Shown here piece by piece: positions 27,425 to 37,723 of a stretch of 64,000 nt of DNA. Origin of the DNA: Caulobacter sp. (GTDB lineage: Bacteria; Pseudomonadota; Alphaproteobacteria; Caulobacterales; Caulobacteraceae); the NCBI GenBank assembly GCA_030683005.1, contig JAUXMY010000023.1:1-64000 (forward strand). Reading direction: 5' to 3'. The position numbers and the translations under genes were made by a program. The notes under the pieces were generated by a model. The model made no database searches. It was given only the letters and a program-made list of their open reading frames with translations, and was not told where the DNA came from. Numbering within the stretch: the first letter of the stretch is position 1; each line of letters begins with the position of its first letter.

Positions 27425-28112
27425 CGGCGCCAAACACTTCCTCGACGCCTTCGCCGACCCTGCGGCGGTGGCGAAGTACGCCGACGGCCCCAGGCGCTTC
27501 GTGCCAGGACTTGAGGCGCTGCACCGCATGACCGGCCTGTTGCTGGCCGAGCGGGCGCCCGAGGATGCGCGAGTGCTGGTTGTCGGCGCCGGTGGCGGCC
27601 AGGAGCTGACCGCGCTTGCCACGGCCTATCCGGGCTGGACCTTCGTCGGCGTCGATCCGGCGGCGGAGATGCTGCGCCTCGCCGAACGGACTCTGGGGCC
27701 GCTGGCTGACCGGGTCGAGCTGGTCCACGGCTACATCGACGACGTGACGGCTGACGGCTTCGACGCCGCCACCTGCCTGCTGACGCTGCACTTCCTTGAG
27801 CGCCACGAGCGCGTCCGGACGGAGACAGAGATCCGCGCCCGGATGCGACCGACCGCGCCGTTCGTCGCCGCCCACGGCAGCTTCCCGCAGGGGCGGGGCG
27901 AGCGTGATCTCTGGCTGGACCGCTACGCCGCCTGGGCCATCGCCAACGGCGGCGACCCCGAGCAGGTGGCCAAGGGGCGCGCGGCCGTGGCGTCCAGCGT
28001 ACAGATGATGAGCCCGGAGGATGACGAGGCCATGCTGCGGGAGGCCGGGTTCACCGACGTGGCGCTGTTCTACGCGGCTTTCACCTGGCGCGGCTGGATC
28101 GCCTGTGCCTGA
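27411..28112 (+). CDS. Class I SAM-dependent methyltransferase
   Basis: The 233-residue product has the Rossmann motif I VLVVGAGGGQEL (about 45-56), motif post-I FVGVDPAAEML, and a D-x-A-T-x-L-L-T-L-H-F motif IV region (FDAATCLLTLHFLE). The substrate is unknown; the layout resembles small-molecule methyltransferases that follow a regulator. Its start lies inside the end of the Rrf2-type gene. Confidence 0.82.
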   Translation: MSGTSGAKHFLDAFADPAAVAKYADGPRRFVPGLEALHRMTGLLLAERAPEDARVLVVGAGGGQELTALATAYPGWTFVGVDPAAEMLRLAERTLGPLADRVELVHGYIDDVTADGFDAATCLLTLHFLERHERVRTETEIRARMRPTAPFVAAHGSFPQGRGERDLWLDRYAAWAIANGGDPEQVAKGRAAVASSVQMMSPEDDEAMLREAGFTDVALFYAAFTWRGWIACA

Positions 28113-28153
28113 GCGGTCTTGAGGCGCCCGAAGGTCAGGCGCATCCTCACCCT

Positions 28154-28387
28154 ATGGCCGCTGCCGATTCCGCCCTCGACCCCGAAGCCCTCGCCTATGC
28201 GCGGGGCCTGCTCAAGCCGCCGATCGTGCGCGAGAACCTGTGGGGCGTCATGGCTGCCGCCGGCTTCGCGGCGGTCTCGGCCCTGGCCTTCGCCACGGCC
28301 ATGATCCTGGCCCCGCCGGTGACCACCAGCAGCCTGGTGATGGAAGAGCCCTCCGAGGTGGCGCCGGCCGGCAGCGAGCCGAACTAG
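28154..28387 (+). CDS. Small single-span membrane protein, unknown
   Basis: The 77-residue product has an N-terminal charged part (MAAADSALDPEALAYARGLL), one predicted membrane segment at about residues 30-53, and a short acidic tail. No domain recognised. Codon use and the ATG 41 bases after the methyltransferase make it a plausible gene. Its stop TAG shares bases with the convergent osmC-type gene's stop in a CTAG. Confidence 0.6.
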   Translation: MAAADSALDPEALAYARGLLKPPIVRENLWGVMAAAGFAAVSALAFATAMILAPPVTTSSLVMEEPSEVAPAGSEPN

Positions 28388-28797
28388 GCTTCCGGCGCGC
28401 GCCGCCGGATGGTTCCGGTCAGTTCAGTGGCCGCGGCGACGGTGTTGGAGATGGTCCCGTACTTGCGCACGTTGGTGTGCAGCAGGGCCAGCCGCTGGTC
28501 GCTTTCGGCGGTGTCGACGATCAGCTCATAGGTGATGGCGACCATCTTCGGCGGACTGTCCTGGCGCAGGCCGTGCAGCCGCACCTCGACGCCGTCGAAC
28601 GCGAAGCCCAGCAGCGGCGATACCCGCTCGATGCCCTTGATCATGCAGGCGGCGACCGAGGCCAGCAGCAGCTCGGCGGGATTGAAGGCGTCGGGACGGC
28701 CCTTCACGTCGGTGTCGAGCGTCACCGAGGCGTCCTTGGTCGTGGCCACGCTGCCGTGGGCGTCGGTTCGACGGGCCTCAACCCTGTATTCCAGCAT
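28384..28797 (-). CDS. OsmC-family protein
   Basis: OsmC/Ohr proteins reduce organic peroxides through two cysteines. The 137-residue product has the first Cys at residue 51 in LLASVAACMIKGIE and the family's N-P-A-E-L-L-L-A segment. Where the second Cys is expected (KYCPxSNTL) it reads KYGTISNTV, Gly at residue 114. The usual thiol pair is therefore incomplete, so a peroxidase role is doubtful. It lies 41 bases downstream of trpE on the same strand. Confidence 0.85.
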   Translation of the reverse strand: MLEYRVEARRTDAHGSVATTKDASVTLDTDVKGRPDAFNPAELLLASVAACMIKGIERVSPLLGFAFDGVEVRLHGLRQDSPPKMVAITYELIVDTAESDQRLALLHTNVRKYGTISNTVAAATELTGTIRRRAPEA

Positions 28798-28838
28798 CGA
28801 CTTTTCCCGACATCGTCTGTCGTTCGCGGTTCAGGATC

Positions 28839-30371
28839 TCAGCCGAACCGCCAGGCTTCCGAGGCCGCGCGCCGCAGGGCGTTCGACTTGTGGATGGTCT
28901 CGTCGTACTCGGCGTCCGGCGTGCTGTCGGCGACGATGCCGCCGCCGGCCTGGACGTAGAGCATGCCGTCCTTGACCAGCCCGGTGCGCAGCACGATGCA
29001 GGTGTCGACCGAGCCGTCGGCGCCGAAGTAGCCGACCGCGCCCGCATAGCCGACGCCGCGCTTTTCGATCTCCAGCTCGTCGATGATCTCCATGGCCCGC
29101 ACCTTTGGCGCGCCGGACACGGTGCCGGCGGGCAGGGCGGCCATCAGCACGTCCACCGGGTCCAGCCCCTCGGGCGCGTCGCCCTCGACGTTGGAGACGA
29201 TGTGCATGACGTGGCTGTAGCGCTCGATCACGAAGCTCTCGGTGACCCGCACCGAGGGGCCCTTGCCGGCGGTGGCCGGCTCGTTGCGGCCCGGCTCGCG
29301 CAGGCGGGAGACCCGCCCGACGTCATTGCGGCCCAGGTCCAGCAGCATCAGGTGCTCGGCCCGCTCCTTGGGATCAGCCAGCAACTCCTGCTCCAGCGCC
29401 AGGTCCTGCTCGGGCGTGGTCCCGCGCGGACGGGTGCCGGCGATCGGACGGATGGTGACCTTGCCGTCGCGCAGGCGGACGAGGATCTCAGGGCTCGAGC
29501 CGACCAGCTGGAAGTCGCCGAACTCCAGGTAGAACAGGAACGGCGAGGGGTTGGTCCGGCGCAGCGAGCGATAAAGGGCGAACGGGTCGCGCTTGAACGC
29601 CGCCCGGAAGCGGTGGGCCACCACGGCCTGGAAGGCGTCGCCGGCTTCGATGTAGCCCTTGGTCTTCTCGACGATGTCGGCGTAGTCCGCCCGGCTGACC
29701 GGGGTGGAGAAGCTGATCTCTTCAGGCTCGCCGGGGACCGGCGGCGTCATCGGCGCGCGCAGGTCGGCCAGCACGGCGTCCAGCCGGGCGTTGGCGGCCT
29801 CCCAGGCCTCCTTGGCCGACACGCCCTGCACAGGCCGCGCCGGGGTGACCAGCACGATCTCCTGGGCGATGGCGTCGAAGACCGCCACGATCGAGGGACG
29901 GATCATCACCGCGTCGGGCAGGCCGAGCGGATCGGGGTTCACGTTCGGCAGCTTTTCGGCCAGCCGGATCATGTCATAGCCCAGCGTGCCGTAGACCCCC
30001 GCGGCGGGCGGCGGCAGGCCGGCGGGCAGCTCGATCCGCGAGGCGGCGACCAGGTCACGCAGACTGTCCAGCGCCCCGCCGGCTTGCGGCGTGAAGACGC
30101 CGGCGGCGATGGCCTCGCCCTCGGCGACTTCAGCGGCGTCGCCGCGACAACGCCAGACGAGGTCTGGTTTCATAGCCACAATCGAGTAGCGGCCGCGCCA
30201 GGCGCCGCCCTCCACCGACTCGAAAAGGAAAGCGTACGGCCGGCCGCGCGCGATCTTCAGGTAGGCCGAAACCGGCGTTTCCAGATCGTCGATCAGCCGG
30301 GTCCAGACGACCTGCGGCCGTCCGGCGTTCCAAGCTTGCGCGAAGGCGTCGAAGGACGGCTCGGCGGCCAC
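28839..30371 (-). CDS. trpE: Anthranilate synthase component I
   Basis: Forms anthranilate from chorismate with TrpG. The 510 residues show the feedback-site region near the N-terminus (TPVSAYLKIA), then the chorismate-binding core: PIAGTRPRGTTPEQD, LMLLDLGRNDVGRV, SHVMHIVSNVEG and ALPAGTVSGAPKVRAMEIID. The start is a GTG at 30371 that shares one base with the stop of the upstream parvulin gene, so the pair is coupled. No leader peptide for attenuation is seen because trpE has no gap in front of it. Confidence 0.96.
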   Translation of the reverse strand: MAAEPSFDAFAQAWNAGRPQVVWTRLIDDLETPVSAYLKIARGRPYAFLFESVEGGAWRGRYSIVAMKPDLVWRCRGDAAEVAEGEAIAAGVFTPQAGGALDSLRDLVAASRIELPAGLPPPAAGVYGTLGYDMIRLAEKLPNVNPDPLGLPDAVMIRPSIVAVFDAIAQEIVLVTPARPVQGVSAKEAWEAANARLDAVLADLRAPMTPPVPGEPEEISFSTPVSRADYADIVEKTKGYIEAGDAFQAVVAHRFRAAFKRDPFALYRSLRRTNPSPFLFYLEFGDFQLVGSSPEILVRLRDGKVTIRPIAGTRPRGTTPEQDLALEQELLADPKERAEHLMLLDLGRNDVGRVSRLREPGRNEPATAGKGPSVRVTESFVIERYSHVMHIVSNVEGDAPEGLDPVDVLMAALPAGTVSGAPKVRAMEIIDELEIEKRGVGYAGAVGYFGADGSVDTCIVLRTGLVKDGMLYVQAGGGIVADSTPDAEYDETIHKSNALRRAASEAWRFG

Positions 30372-32293
30372 TACTTGCCCTTCGGCTCGGCGTCGGTCTT
30401 CTCCGGCGTCGCGGACGGCGCGACTCCCAGAGCGGCCCGGGCGTTCACGATGTTGCCTTCAGCCTTCACCTTGCCGACCGCATAGGTCTGCACCGAGGCC
30501 CCGATGTCTGTGAAGATCTGCTGGGTGAACGGCTGTTGCTGCTGGCGGGCGGCCATGGCGATCTGCTGAATGTCGCCGGGCCGCAGGGCGGTGATGGTCG
30601 CCACGGCGATGCCGGTGCCGGTGGCCGCCGTGAACACATCGCCCTTCTTCGACCCGAAGGCCGCGCCGAGCAGTTCTCGGCCGAGCGCCTCCTGGGCTTG
30701 GGCCGTAGCGCGGCTGATTGCCGGCACGCGGACCACCTGGGCGCCGGCCGAAGCGGCGACGGCCTCGAGCGACTCGCCCTTCTGAACGCGGGCCTGCAGC
30801 GCCTCGGCGCGGGCGCGGAGAGCCTCGGCCATCTTACGGATCATCAGGTTGCGGGCCAGATAGGGCCGGATCTCCGCCATCGGCGGCATCGCCGGGGCGA
30901 CGACGCGATCGACGCGGACGATGAAGTACTCGCCGGGGGCCTCCTCGAGAATTTCGCTGTCCTGGCCCTGGGCGCCTTCGAAGGCGGCCTTGACCACGGC
31001 AGGGCTCAGGCCGGCGACCGGCTTGCCGTCCTGACCGGCGCCCTCGGCGGAGACCGGGGCGATGGTGGCCAACGGCAGGCCGGCCTTCGCGGCGGCGGCG
31101 GTCATGTCGATGCCGTCGGCGCGGGCGTCCTCATAGACCTTGGAGGCCTCGGAGACCTTGCGATCGGCCGCATCGGCGCGAACCTTGGCCTCGATGGCGG
31201 CGCGGTTTTCCTCCAGCGTCGCAGCGCGACCGGCCACGACCTTCTCGACCTTGATCACGGCCAGGCCGAAGCCGCCCGTCACGGTGTTGGCCCCGCCCTG
31301 CGGCAGCCTGAACGCTTCGGCGGCGATGCCGGCGTCGAAGAAAGCCGAGCGCGGCTTGTCGGAAAAGATGATCGGCTTGATGCCCAGCTCGCCGGCCACA
31401 ACGCGGGCATCCTCGCCCTTGGTGATCCGCGCCAGCACCGAGGCCGCCTGGGCCTTGTCCTTGACGGGGATCTGCACAACGGTCCGGACTTCAGCCCGGG
31501 ACAGAGCGTCCTTCTCGAAGTCGAAGCGCTTCTGAACCTCGGCCTGGTCGACCGTGACGCTGGCTTCCATCGCCTTGCGGGACAGTCGCACGACGGTCAT
31601 GCCGCGAAACTCCGGCAGGGTCAGCTGGGCGGCGTTGTCCTTCATGAAGGCCTGGATCTCGGCCTCGGTCGGCTCGGCGATCTTGCCTACGCTCTGCGGC
31701 GTGACCACGAAGTAGGCGAGGTCGCGTTGCTCCAGCGCGATGACGCCGCCCAGGGCCGAATAGGCCAGCGGCGCCTTGAGTCCGTCGCCGACGGCCGGAA
31801 CGAACTGGGCGCGCATCAGTCCATCGCGCATGTCCTTCTCGAACATGTCACGGGTCAGGCCCTCGCGCCGCAGCGCTTCCAGATAGTTGGTCTCGCTGAA
31901 CTCGCCGGTCAGCGGGTCGAAGAAGGCGGGAATCTCGCGAAGCTGTTCGCGCATCGCGTTCTGGGGCGCGCGAACGCCAAGCCGGCGCAGCAACTCGGCC
32001 AGCGCCTCGTTGCGGGTCATCTCGCCCAGGATGCGTTGATCCAGGCCCTGTTCGAGCGCCATCTCCTGGGAGACCGGCTGGCCGTACTGCTGGCCGAGTT
32101 GTTGGAGGGAGCGCCGGAAGGCCGCCTGGAACTCCGATTGCGTTACGGTCCGGGATCCGGCCGTGATGACATTGATGCCGACCCGCGGGCCGAAGATGTC
32201 GGTCGTGCCCACGAGCACGAAGGCCGCGATGATCAGCCCCAGCAGACCGAAGGACCAGGGGGATTTGGTGAAGCGGCGGATGGCGGCGAGCAT
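30371..32293 (-). CDS. ppiD: Membrane-anchored peptidyl-prolyl isomerase (PpiD/SurA_N type)
   Basis: Periplasmic folding helper attached to the inner membrane. The 640-residue product has one N-terminal membrane segment (about 12-34, SPWSFGLLGLIIAAFVLVG), a SurA_N-like helical domain (about 45-170), a parvulin-type rotamase region (about 240-360) and a long C-terminal segment with a second, degenerate rotamase-like repeat. The gene symbol is by analogy. The start at 32293 is an ATG directly before the membrane anchor. It is the first gene of the unit ppiD-trpE and stands 177 bases from the divergent tpiA. Confidence 0.85.
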   Translation of the reverse strand: MLAAIRRFTKSPWSFGLLGLIIAAFVLVGTTDIFGPRVGINVITAGSRTVTQSEFQAAFRRSLQQLGQQYGQPVSQEMALEQGLDQRILGEMTRNEALAELLRRLGVRAPQNAMREQLREIPAFFDPLTGEFSETNYLEALRREGLTRDMFEKDMRDGLMRAQFVPAVGDGLKAPLAYSALGGVIALEQRDLAYFVVTPQSVGKIAEPTEAEIQAFMKDNAAQLTLPEFRGMTVVRLSRKAMEASVTVDQAEVQKRFDFEKDALSRAEVRTVVQIPVKDKAQAASVLARITKGEDARVVAGELGIKPIIFSDKPRSAFFDAGIAAEAFRLPQGGANTVTGGFGLAVIKVEKVVAGRAATLEENRAAIEAKVRADAADRKVSEASKVYEDARADGIDMTAAAAKAGLPLATIAPVSAEGAGQDGKPVAGLSPAVVKAAFEGAQGQDSEILEEAPGEYFIVRVDRVVAPAMPPMAEIRPYLARNLMIRKMAEALRARAEALQARVQKGESLEAVAASAGAQVVRVPAISRATAQAQEALGRELLGAAFGSKKGDVFTAATGTGIAVATITALRPGDIQQIAMAARQQQQPFTQQIFTDIGASVQTYAVGKVKAEGNIVNARAALGVAPSATPEKTDAEPKGK

Positions 32294-32470
32294 TGCTGGA
32301 GACGGACCCTGTGAGAGCGCGGGGCGAAGAACGCCGCCCGGGCGGTATAGTGGACGGTCATGAGGGCCCGCAAGCGTGGCGCGGTTGCGGCGGCGCATCA
32401 GTGAGGTGACAGCCGCACGCGCATCGCGTAGGCGCGAGCCTTCACGAAACGACTTCGACGGATGCCCTGC

Positions 32471-33220
32471 ATGACCACGCCCCGCCCGCTGATCGCCGGA
32501 AACTGGAAGATGAACGGCCTGGAGGTCGCGCTCGACGAGGCGCGCGCCGTGGCCGCGGCGGTCGACGCCCAGCCGCCGGCAGCGCGGGTGGCGCTCTGCC
32601 CGCCGGCGACGCTGGTTCATCGCATGGCTCAGGCGCTGGTCGGCGGGGGCGTCGCGGTTGGCGGGCAGGATTGCCGCGCCGAGGCCTCCGGCGCCTTCAC
32701 CGGTGACGTGTCGGCCGAGATGCTGGCCGACTGCGGCGCGACTCTCGTGATCCTTGGCCACTCCGAGCGCCGCGCCGGCTATGACGAGACGGACGCGCTG
32801 GTGGCGGCCAAGACCCTGGCGGCGTTGCGGGCGGGCCTTGAGCCGATCATCTGCGTCGGCGAAACCCTCGCCGAGCGTGAAGCGGCCCGGACCCTCGAGA
32901 TTGTCACCGGCCAGGTGAGGGGCTCCCTGCCGCCCGAACTGGCCGGGAAGGCCTTCGCCGTCGCCTACGAGCCGGTCTGGGCCATCGGCACCGGCCTGAC
33001 GCCGACCCTGGCGCAGATCGAGGAGGTGCACGTCGCCATTCGCGCCGTGCTGGTCGAGCGCTTCGGGGCCGAGGGCGCCGGCGTGCCGATTCTGTATGGC
33101 GGCTCGGTGAAGCCCTCGAACGCCGCCGAAATCCTGGCCGTGAAGGACGTCGGCGGCGCCCTGGTCGGCGGCGCCTCGCTGAAGGCCGAGGATTTTCTGG
33201 GGATTATCGCGAGGGCTTAG
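32471..33220 (+). CDS. tpiA: Triosephosphate isomerase
   Basis: Interconverts dihydroxyacetone phosphate and glyceraldehyde 3-phosphate. The 249 residues show the substrate Lys in AGNWKMNG, the catalytic His in ILGHSERRAGYDE, the catalytic Glu in VAYEPVWAIGTG and the phosphate-binding YGGSVKPSN. The ATG at 32471 was preferred to 32462, because MTTPRPLIAGNWKMNG gives the normal spacing. Confidence 0.96.
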   Translation: MTTPRPLIAGNWKMNGLEVALDEARAVAAAVDAQPPAARVALCPPATLVHRMAQALVGGGVAVGGQDCRAEASGAFTGDVSAEMLADCGATLVILGHSERRAGYDETDALVAAKTLAALRAGLEPIICVGETLAEREAARTLEIVTGQVRGSLPPELAGKAFAVAYEPVWAIGTGLTPTLAQIEEVHVAIRAVLVERFGAEGAGVPILYGGSVKPSNAAEILAVKDVGGALVGGASLKAEDFLGIIARA

Positions 33221-33225
33221 GGGCT

Positions 33226-33311
33226 GGGACGGCGTCCGGCGATCGCCGGTTGCTGTCCCTCAACATCGTCCCACGCTCGCGAGGGACAGCTACGCTTCGC
33301 GAAGCCGTCCC
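33226..33311. repeat. Nested palindrome between tpiA and a GNAT gene
   Basis: Outer arms GGGACGGC (33226-33233) and GCCGTCCC (33304-33311); inner arms GCTGTCCCTC (33252-33261) and GAGGGACAGC (33281-33290). It fills the gap between two convergent genes and can act as a terminator in both directions. Confidence 0.7.
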
Positions 33312-33315
33312 GGCC

Positions 33316-33831
33316 CTACAGCAGCAACCCCCACAGCCGGCAGTCGCGGCGTTCGCCATCGTGGTCGACGTGGCCCTTCATGTAGCCCTCGATCTCGAAA
33401 CCGAGCTTGGTCAGCAGCTTTTCCGAAGCGTTGTCGCCGACCTGGGTGCGAGCCCACAGCCGTCGGAAGCCGAGGGTGGCGGCATGGCCCAGCACCGCCC
33501 GCACCGCTTCATGGCCATAGCCCTGGCCCCAGACCGGGCGGGCCAGGACAAAGCCGATCTCGGCGCGATGGTGACGCCGGTCGATGTCCGACAGGTCGAC
33601 GCTGCCGAGGAATGTTCCGTCGGAGGTCAGGCGCACCGACCAGTAGAACGCCTCGCCGCGCTCCATCTCGCCGACCCGCCCCTCGATGAAGGCCCGGGTC
33701 ATGTCGGGATCGTCCATGACCGCAGCGTCCATGTGCGCCATGACCTCCGGATCGGCCATGACCGGATAGATCAGCGCCGAGTCTTCCGTGGTCACGGGCG
33801 ACAGGGTCAGGCGTTCGGTCTCGAGAATCAT
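33316..33831 (-). CDS. GNAT acetyltransferase (RimJ/RimL type)
   Basis: The 171-residue product begins MILETERLTLSPVTTEDSAL, the usual opening of the RimJ/RimL-like GNAT class. It contains an acetyl-CoA-binding segment (ARPVWGQGYGHEAVRAVLGHA) and a closing N-x-x-S-x-x-L-L-x-K-L-G-F motif (NASEKLLTKLGFE). The target amine is unknown. A second GNAT of the same class lies at 36659-37168. It converges on tpiA. Confidence 0.86.
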   Translation of the reverse strand: MILETERLTLSPVTTEDSALIYPVMADPEVMAHMDAAVMDDPDMTRAFIEGRVGEMERGEAFYWSVRLTSDGTFLGSVDLSDIDRRHHRAEIGFVLARPVWGQGYGHEAVRAVLGHAATLGFRRLWARTQVGDNASEKLLTKLGFEIEGYMKGHVDHDGERRDCRLWGLLL

Positions 33832-33945
33832 GGCCTTGCGAAACCCCTGCGGTTCCCCAGCTATGGCGTGACCCCGGATCGAGTGCTAGAGGGGCGCCTT
33901 CGTTTCGACCGGACGCCGCAGGCGGCGCCCAACGGACCCTGATCG

Positions 33946-34356
33946 ATGCTCCTGACCATACTGCTCGTCTTCCACATCATCATCTGTGTGGCGCTCATCA
34001 TCACCGTGCTGCTGCAGCAGTCCGAGGGGGGCGCCCTGGGCATGGGCGGCGGACCTTCGGGCTTCATGACGGCGCGGGGCGCGGGCAATCTGCTGACCCG
34101 CATCACCTGGACCCTGTTCACGCTGTTCCTTCTGCTGAGCATCGGCCTGACCCTGATGGCGGCCTCGCAACGCAATTCGAGCTCGCTGACCGGCGGCATC
34201 GAGAGGGTTGATCCCAACAGCCTTACCCGGCCGCTGCAGCCGGAGGCCGCTCCGGCTCCGGACGCGCAGCCGGCCCTGCCGACGGCCCCGATGCCGCAGT
34301 CGGGCCTGCCGCTGACGCCGGCCCCGGCGACGCCGACCCCGGCCGCGCCGCAGTAA
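33946..34356 (+). CDS. secG: Protein translocase subunit SecG
   Basis: Small partner of SecY/SecE in protein export. The 136-residue product has two membrane segments (about 1-24 and 50-70), the family motif VLLQQSEGGALGMGGG and a Pro/Ala-rich C-terminal tail from about residue 85 that is longer than in E. coli SecG (110 residues). It lies between tpiA and pyrG, as in many alphaproteobacteria. Confidence 0.93.
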   Translation: MLLTILLVFHIIICVALIITVLLQQSEGGALGMGGGPSGFMTARGAGNLLTRITWTLFTLFLLLSIGLTLMAASQRNSSSLTGGIERVDPNSLTRPLQPEAAPAPDAQPALPTAPMPQSGLPLTPAPATPTPAAPQ

Positions 34357-34381
34357 CAAGATCATCGTTCGCTCGAAGTAA

Positions 34382-36070
<1,689 letters not shown>

Positions 36071-36116
36071 TGACCGGGCGTGCGCCGGCGCCCCCTTTCG
36101 CGCTAGCCTCGATGCC

Positions 36117-36659
36117 ATGAAGAGCTGCGGTCCCTGCAATCTCTGCTGCAAGGTCCTGCACGTGGAGTCGCTGACCAAGCCGCCCGGGCGGTGGTGTCGG
36201 CATACCGCGGCGGGTGCGGGGTGCGGCATCCACGGCGCCCATCCGACCGACTGCCGCGCCTTCGCCTGCGGCTGGCTGCAGTGGCCCGAACTGGGCGAGG
36301 CCTGGCGGCCATCGACGGCGGGCTTTCTGATTCGCTCCGAACCCAGCCAGGGGCGGATCTGCATCGATGTGGATTCTGATCGTCCGAACGCCTGGCGCGC
36401 GGCCGCCTACTACGGAACCATAAAGGGCTGGTCGGCCCAGGTGCGCGAGCGGATCGGCTGCGTGCTGGTCTATGTTGGTGCGCAGTGCACGGTGGTTTTC
36501 CCGGAGGAGGACATCGACATCGGCGATCTTGCCGGGGACGACGAACTGGTCGTGGGCTACCTGAAGGGGCGGACGTGGCGCCGGCCGCTGGTCAGACGGC
36601 TTTTGCGGGGCGAGATCGCCGACGAATGGCGTGGCGCGCGGATCGAGGAGGGCGTCTGA
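36117..36659 (+). CDS. Cysteine-cluster protein, YkgJ-like
   Basis: The 180-residue product begins MKSCGPCNLCCKVL, giving a CxxCxxCC cluster, followed by further Cys in WCRHTAAGAGCGIH and DCRAFACGW. This is the pattern of YkgJ-type putative zinc or iron-sulfur proteins. The C-terminal two thirds are not recognised. The role is unknown. Its stop shares bases with the start of the following GNAT gene (overlap of one base), so the two are probably made together. Confidence 0.72.
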   Translation: MKSCGPCNLCCKVLHVESLTKPPGRWCRHTAAGAGCGIHGAHPTDCRAFACGWLQWPELGEAWRPSTAGFLIRSEPSQGRICIDVDSDRPNAWRAAAYYGTIKGWSAQVRERIGCVLVYVGAQCTVVFPEEDIDIGDLAGDDELVVGYLKGRTWRRPLVRRLLRGEIADEWRGARIEEGV

Positions 36660-37168
36660 TGGAAATCGTGACCGAGCGCCTGCGTCTGCGCCATGCCCGC
36701 CTGTCCGACGCCCCGGCGATGCATGCCGTCCCCTCCAGCTCCTCCGCCATGGCCTACTGGTCGAGCCTGCCGCACCAGACGCCGGAGCAGACGCGGAAAT
36801 GGGTCGCGGCGATGGTCGAGGCTGCGGCGTCCGGACCCGGCCTGGACTTCGTCATTGAATTCGAGGGCCGCGCGATCGGCAAAGCCGGTTTCTGGAGGCC
36901 GCCCGAGATCGGCTACATCCTGAATCCCGACTACTGGGGCAGGGGGCTGGCCCGCGAGGCGCTGGAGGCGGTGATTCGCGTCGGCTTCGAGATCGGCGGC
37001 ATCGAGGAGATCGTCGCCGACGTCGATCCGCGCAACGCCGCCTCGCTCGGCCTGCTTGAGCGGCTGGGCTTTGTCAGGACCGGCTTCGCGAGGGAGACCT
37101 GGGAGATCGGCGGCGTGCTGCTGGACAGCGTCTACCTGACGCTGAAGCGTCCGCAACCGGTGGCTTGA
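36659..37168 (+). CDS. GNAT acetyltransferase (RimJ/RimL type)
   Basis: The 169-residue product starts MEIVTERLRLRHARLSDAPA and has the GNAT CoA-binding stretch LNPDYWGRGLAREALEAVI and the closing N-A-A-S-L-G-L-L-E-R-L-G-F segment. The substrate is unknown. It overlaps the previous Cys-cluster gene by one base. Confidence 0.86.
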   Translation: MEIVTERLRLRHARLSDAPAMHAVPSSSSAMAYWSSLPHQTPEQTRKWVAAMVEAAASGPGLDFVIEFEGRAIGKAGFWRPPEIGYILNPDYWGRGLAREALEAVIRVGFEIGGIEEIVADVDPRNAASLGLLERLGFVRTGFARETWEIGGVLLDSVYLTLKRPQPVA

Positions 37169-37287
37169 ACTCCCCGGGCGTTTGAGGCATAAGCCGCGCC
37201 TCACGTGGCGGCCTGCCGGGCCGCCGCAACCGTTTTCACGCCCCACGCCCTTCCTGTTGGGGCGCGCCGACAAGCAGAGTTACGACC

Positions 37288-37470
37288 ATGGCCGTTCCCA
37301 AGCGCAAAGTATCCCCGTCGCGTCGCAACATGCGTCGCTCGCACCACGCCCTGGGCCCGAACGCCTATGTGGAAGACAAGGACACCGGCGAGCTGCGCCG
37401 TCCGCACCACGTCGACCTGAAGACCGGCATGTACCGCGGCCGTCAGATCCTGACGCCGAAGGAAGACTAG
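37288..37470 (+). CDS. rpmF: 50S ribosomal protein L32
   Basis: Small protein of the large ribosomal subunit. The 60-residue product ([20 protein letters not shown]...) is the full length of the family and lacks the zinc-binding cysteines found in some L32 versions. A strong terminator follows at 37504-37537, so it ends its transcript. The usual partner plsX does not follow. Confidence 0.95.
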   Translation: MAVPKRKVSPSRRNMRRSHHALGPNAYVEDKDTGELRRPHHVDLKTGMYRGRQILTPKED

Positions 37471-37503
37471 TCCGCTTCACGCGTCCGCGCTGAATCCGAA
37501 CCG

Positions 37504-37537
37504 AACGACGCCCGGGGGCCGCCTTCGGGCGTCGTTT
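37504..37537 (+). terminator. Rho-independent terminator of rpmF
   Basis: AACGACGCCCG (37504-37514) pairs perfectly with CGGGCGTCGTT (37526-37536) over 11 bp, with TTTG following. It is the clearest terminator in the window. Confidence 0.8.
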
Positions 37538-37594
37538 GCTGTCCGGAGCACGAGAGACCAGCGCTGGGCGGCGTGATAGCCTCTCCGGAAAAGG

Positions 37595-37703
37595 GGACCG
37601 TTGCGAAATTCAATGTTCCGCAGACGTCTCGGAATCATTTGTGCGCCAAACCGGAATCAAAACCGGAACAAACGCAGACGGTCCGACCGTATTGCAACGG
37701 TCC
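37595..37703. repeat. Spaced inverted repeat before the aspartyl protease gene
   Basis: GGACCGTTGC (37595-37604) and GCAACGGTCC (37694-37703) are perfect 10-bp inverted copies about 90 bases apart, and GAAAAGGGGA occurs beside each arm as a direct repeat. The region between is A-rich for this genome (CCGGAATCAAAACCGGAACA). It lies just before the start at 37724; function unknown. Confidence 0.6.
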
Positions 37704-37723
37704 CGAAAAGGGGAGGGCTCGCC

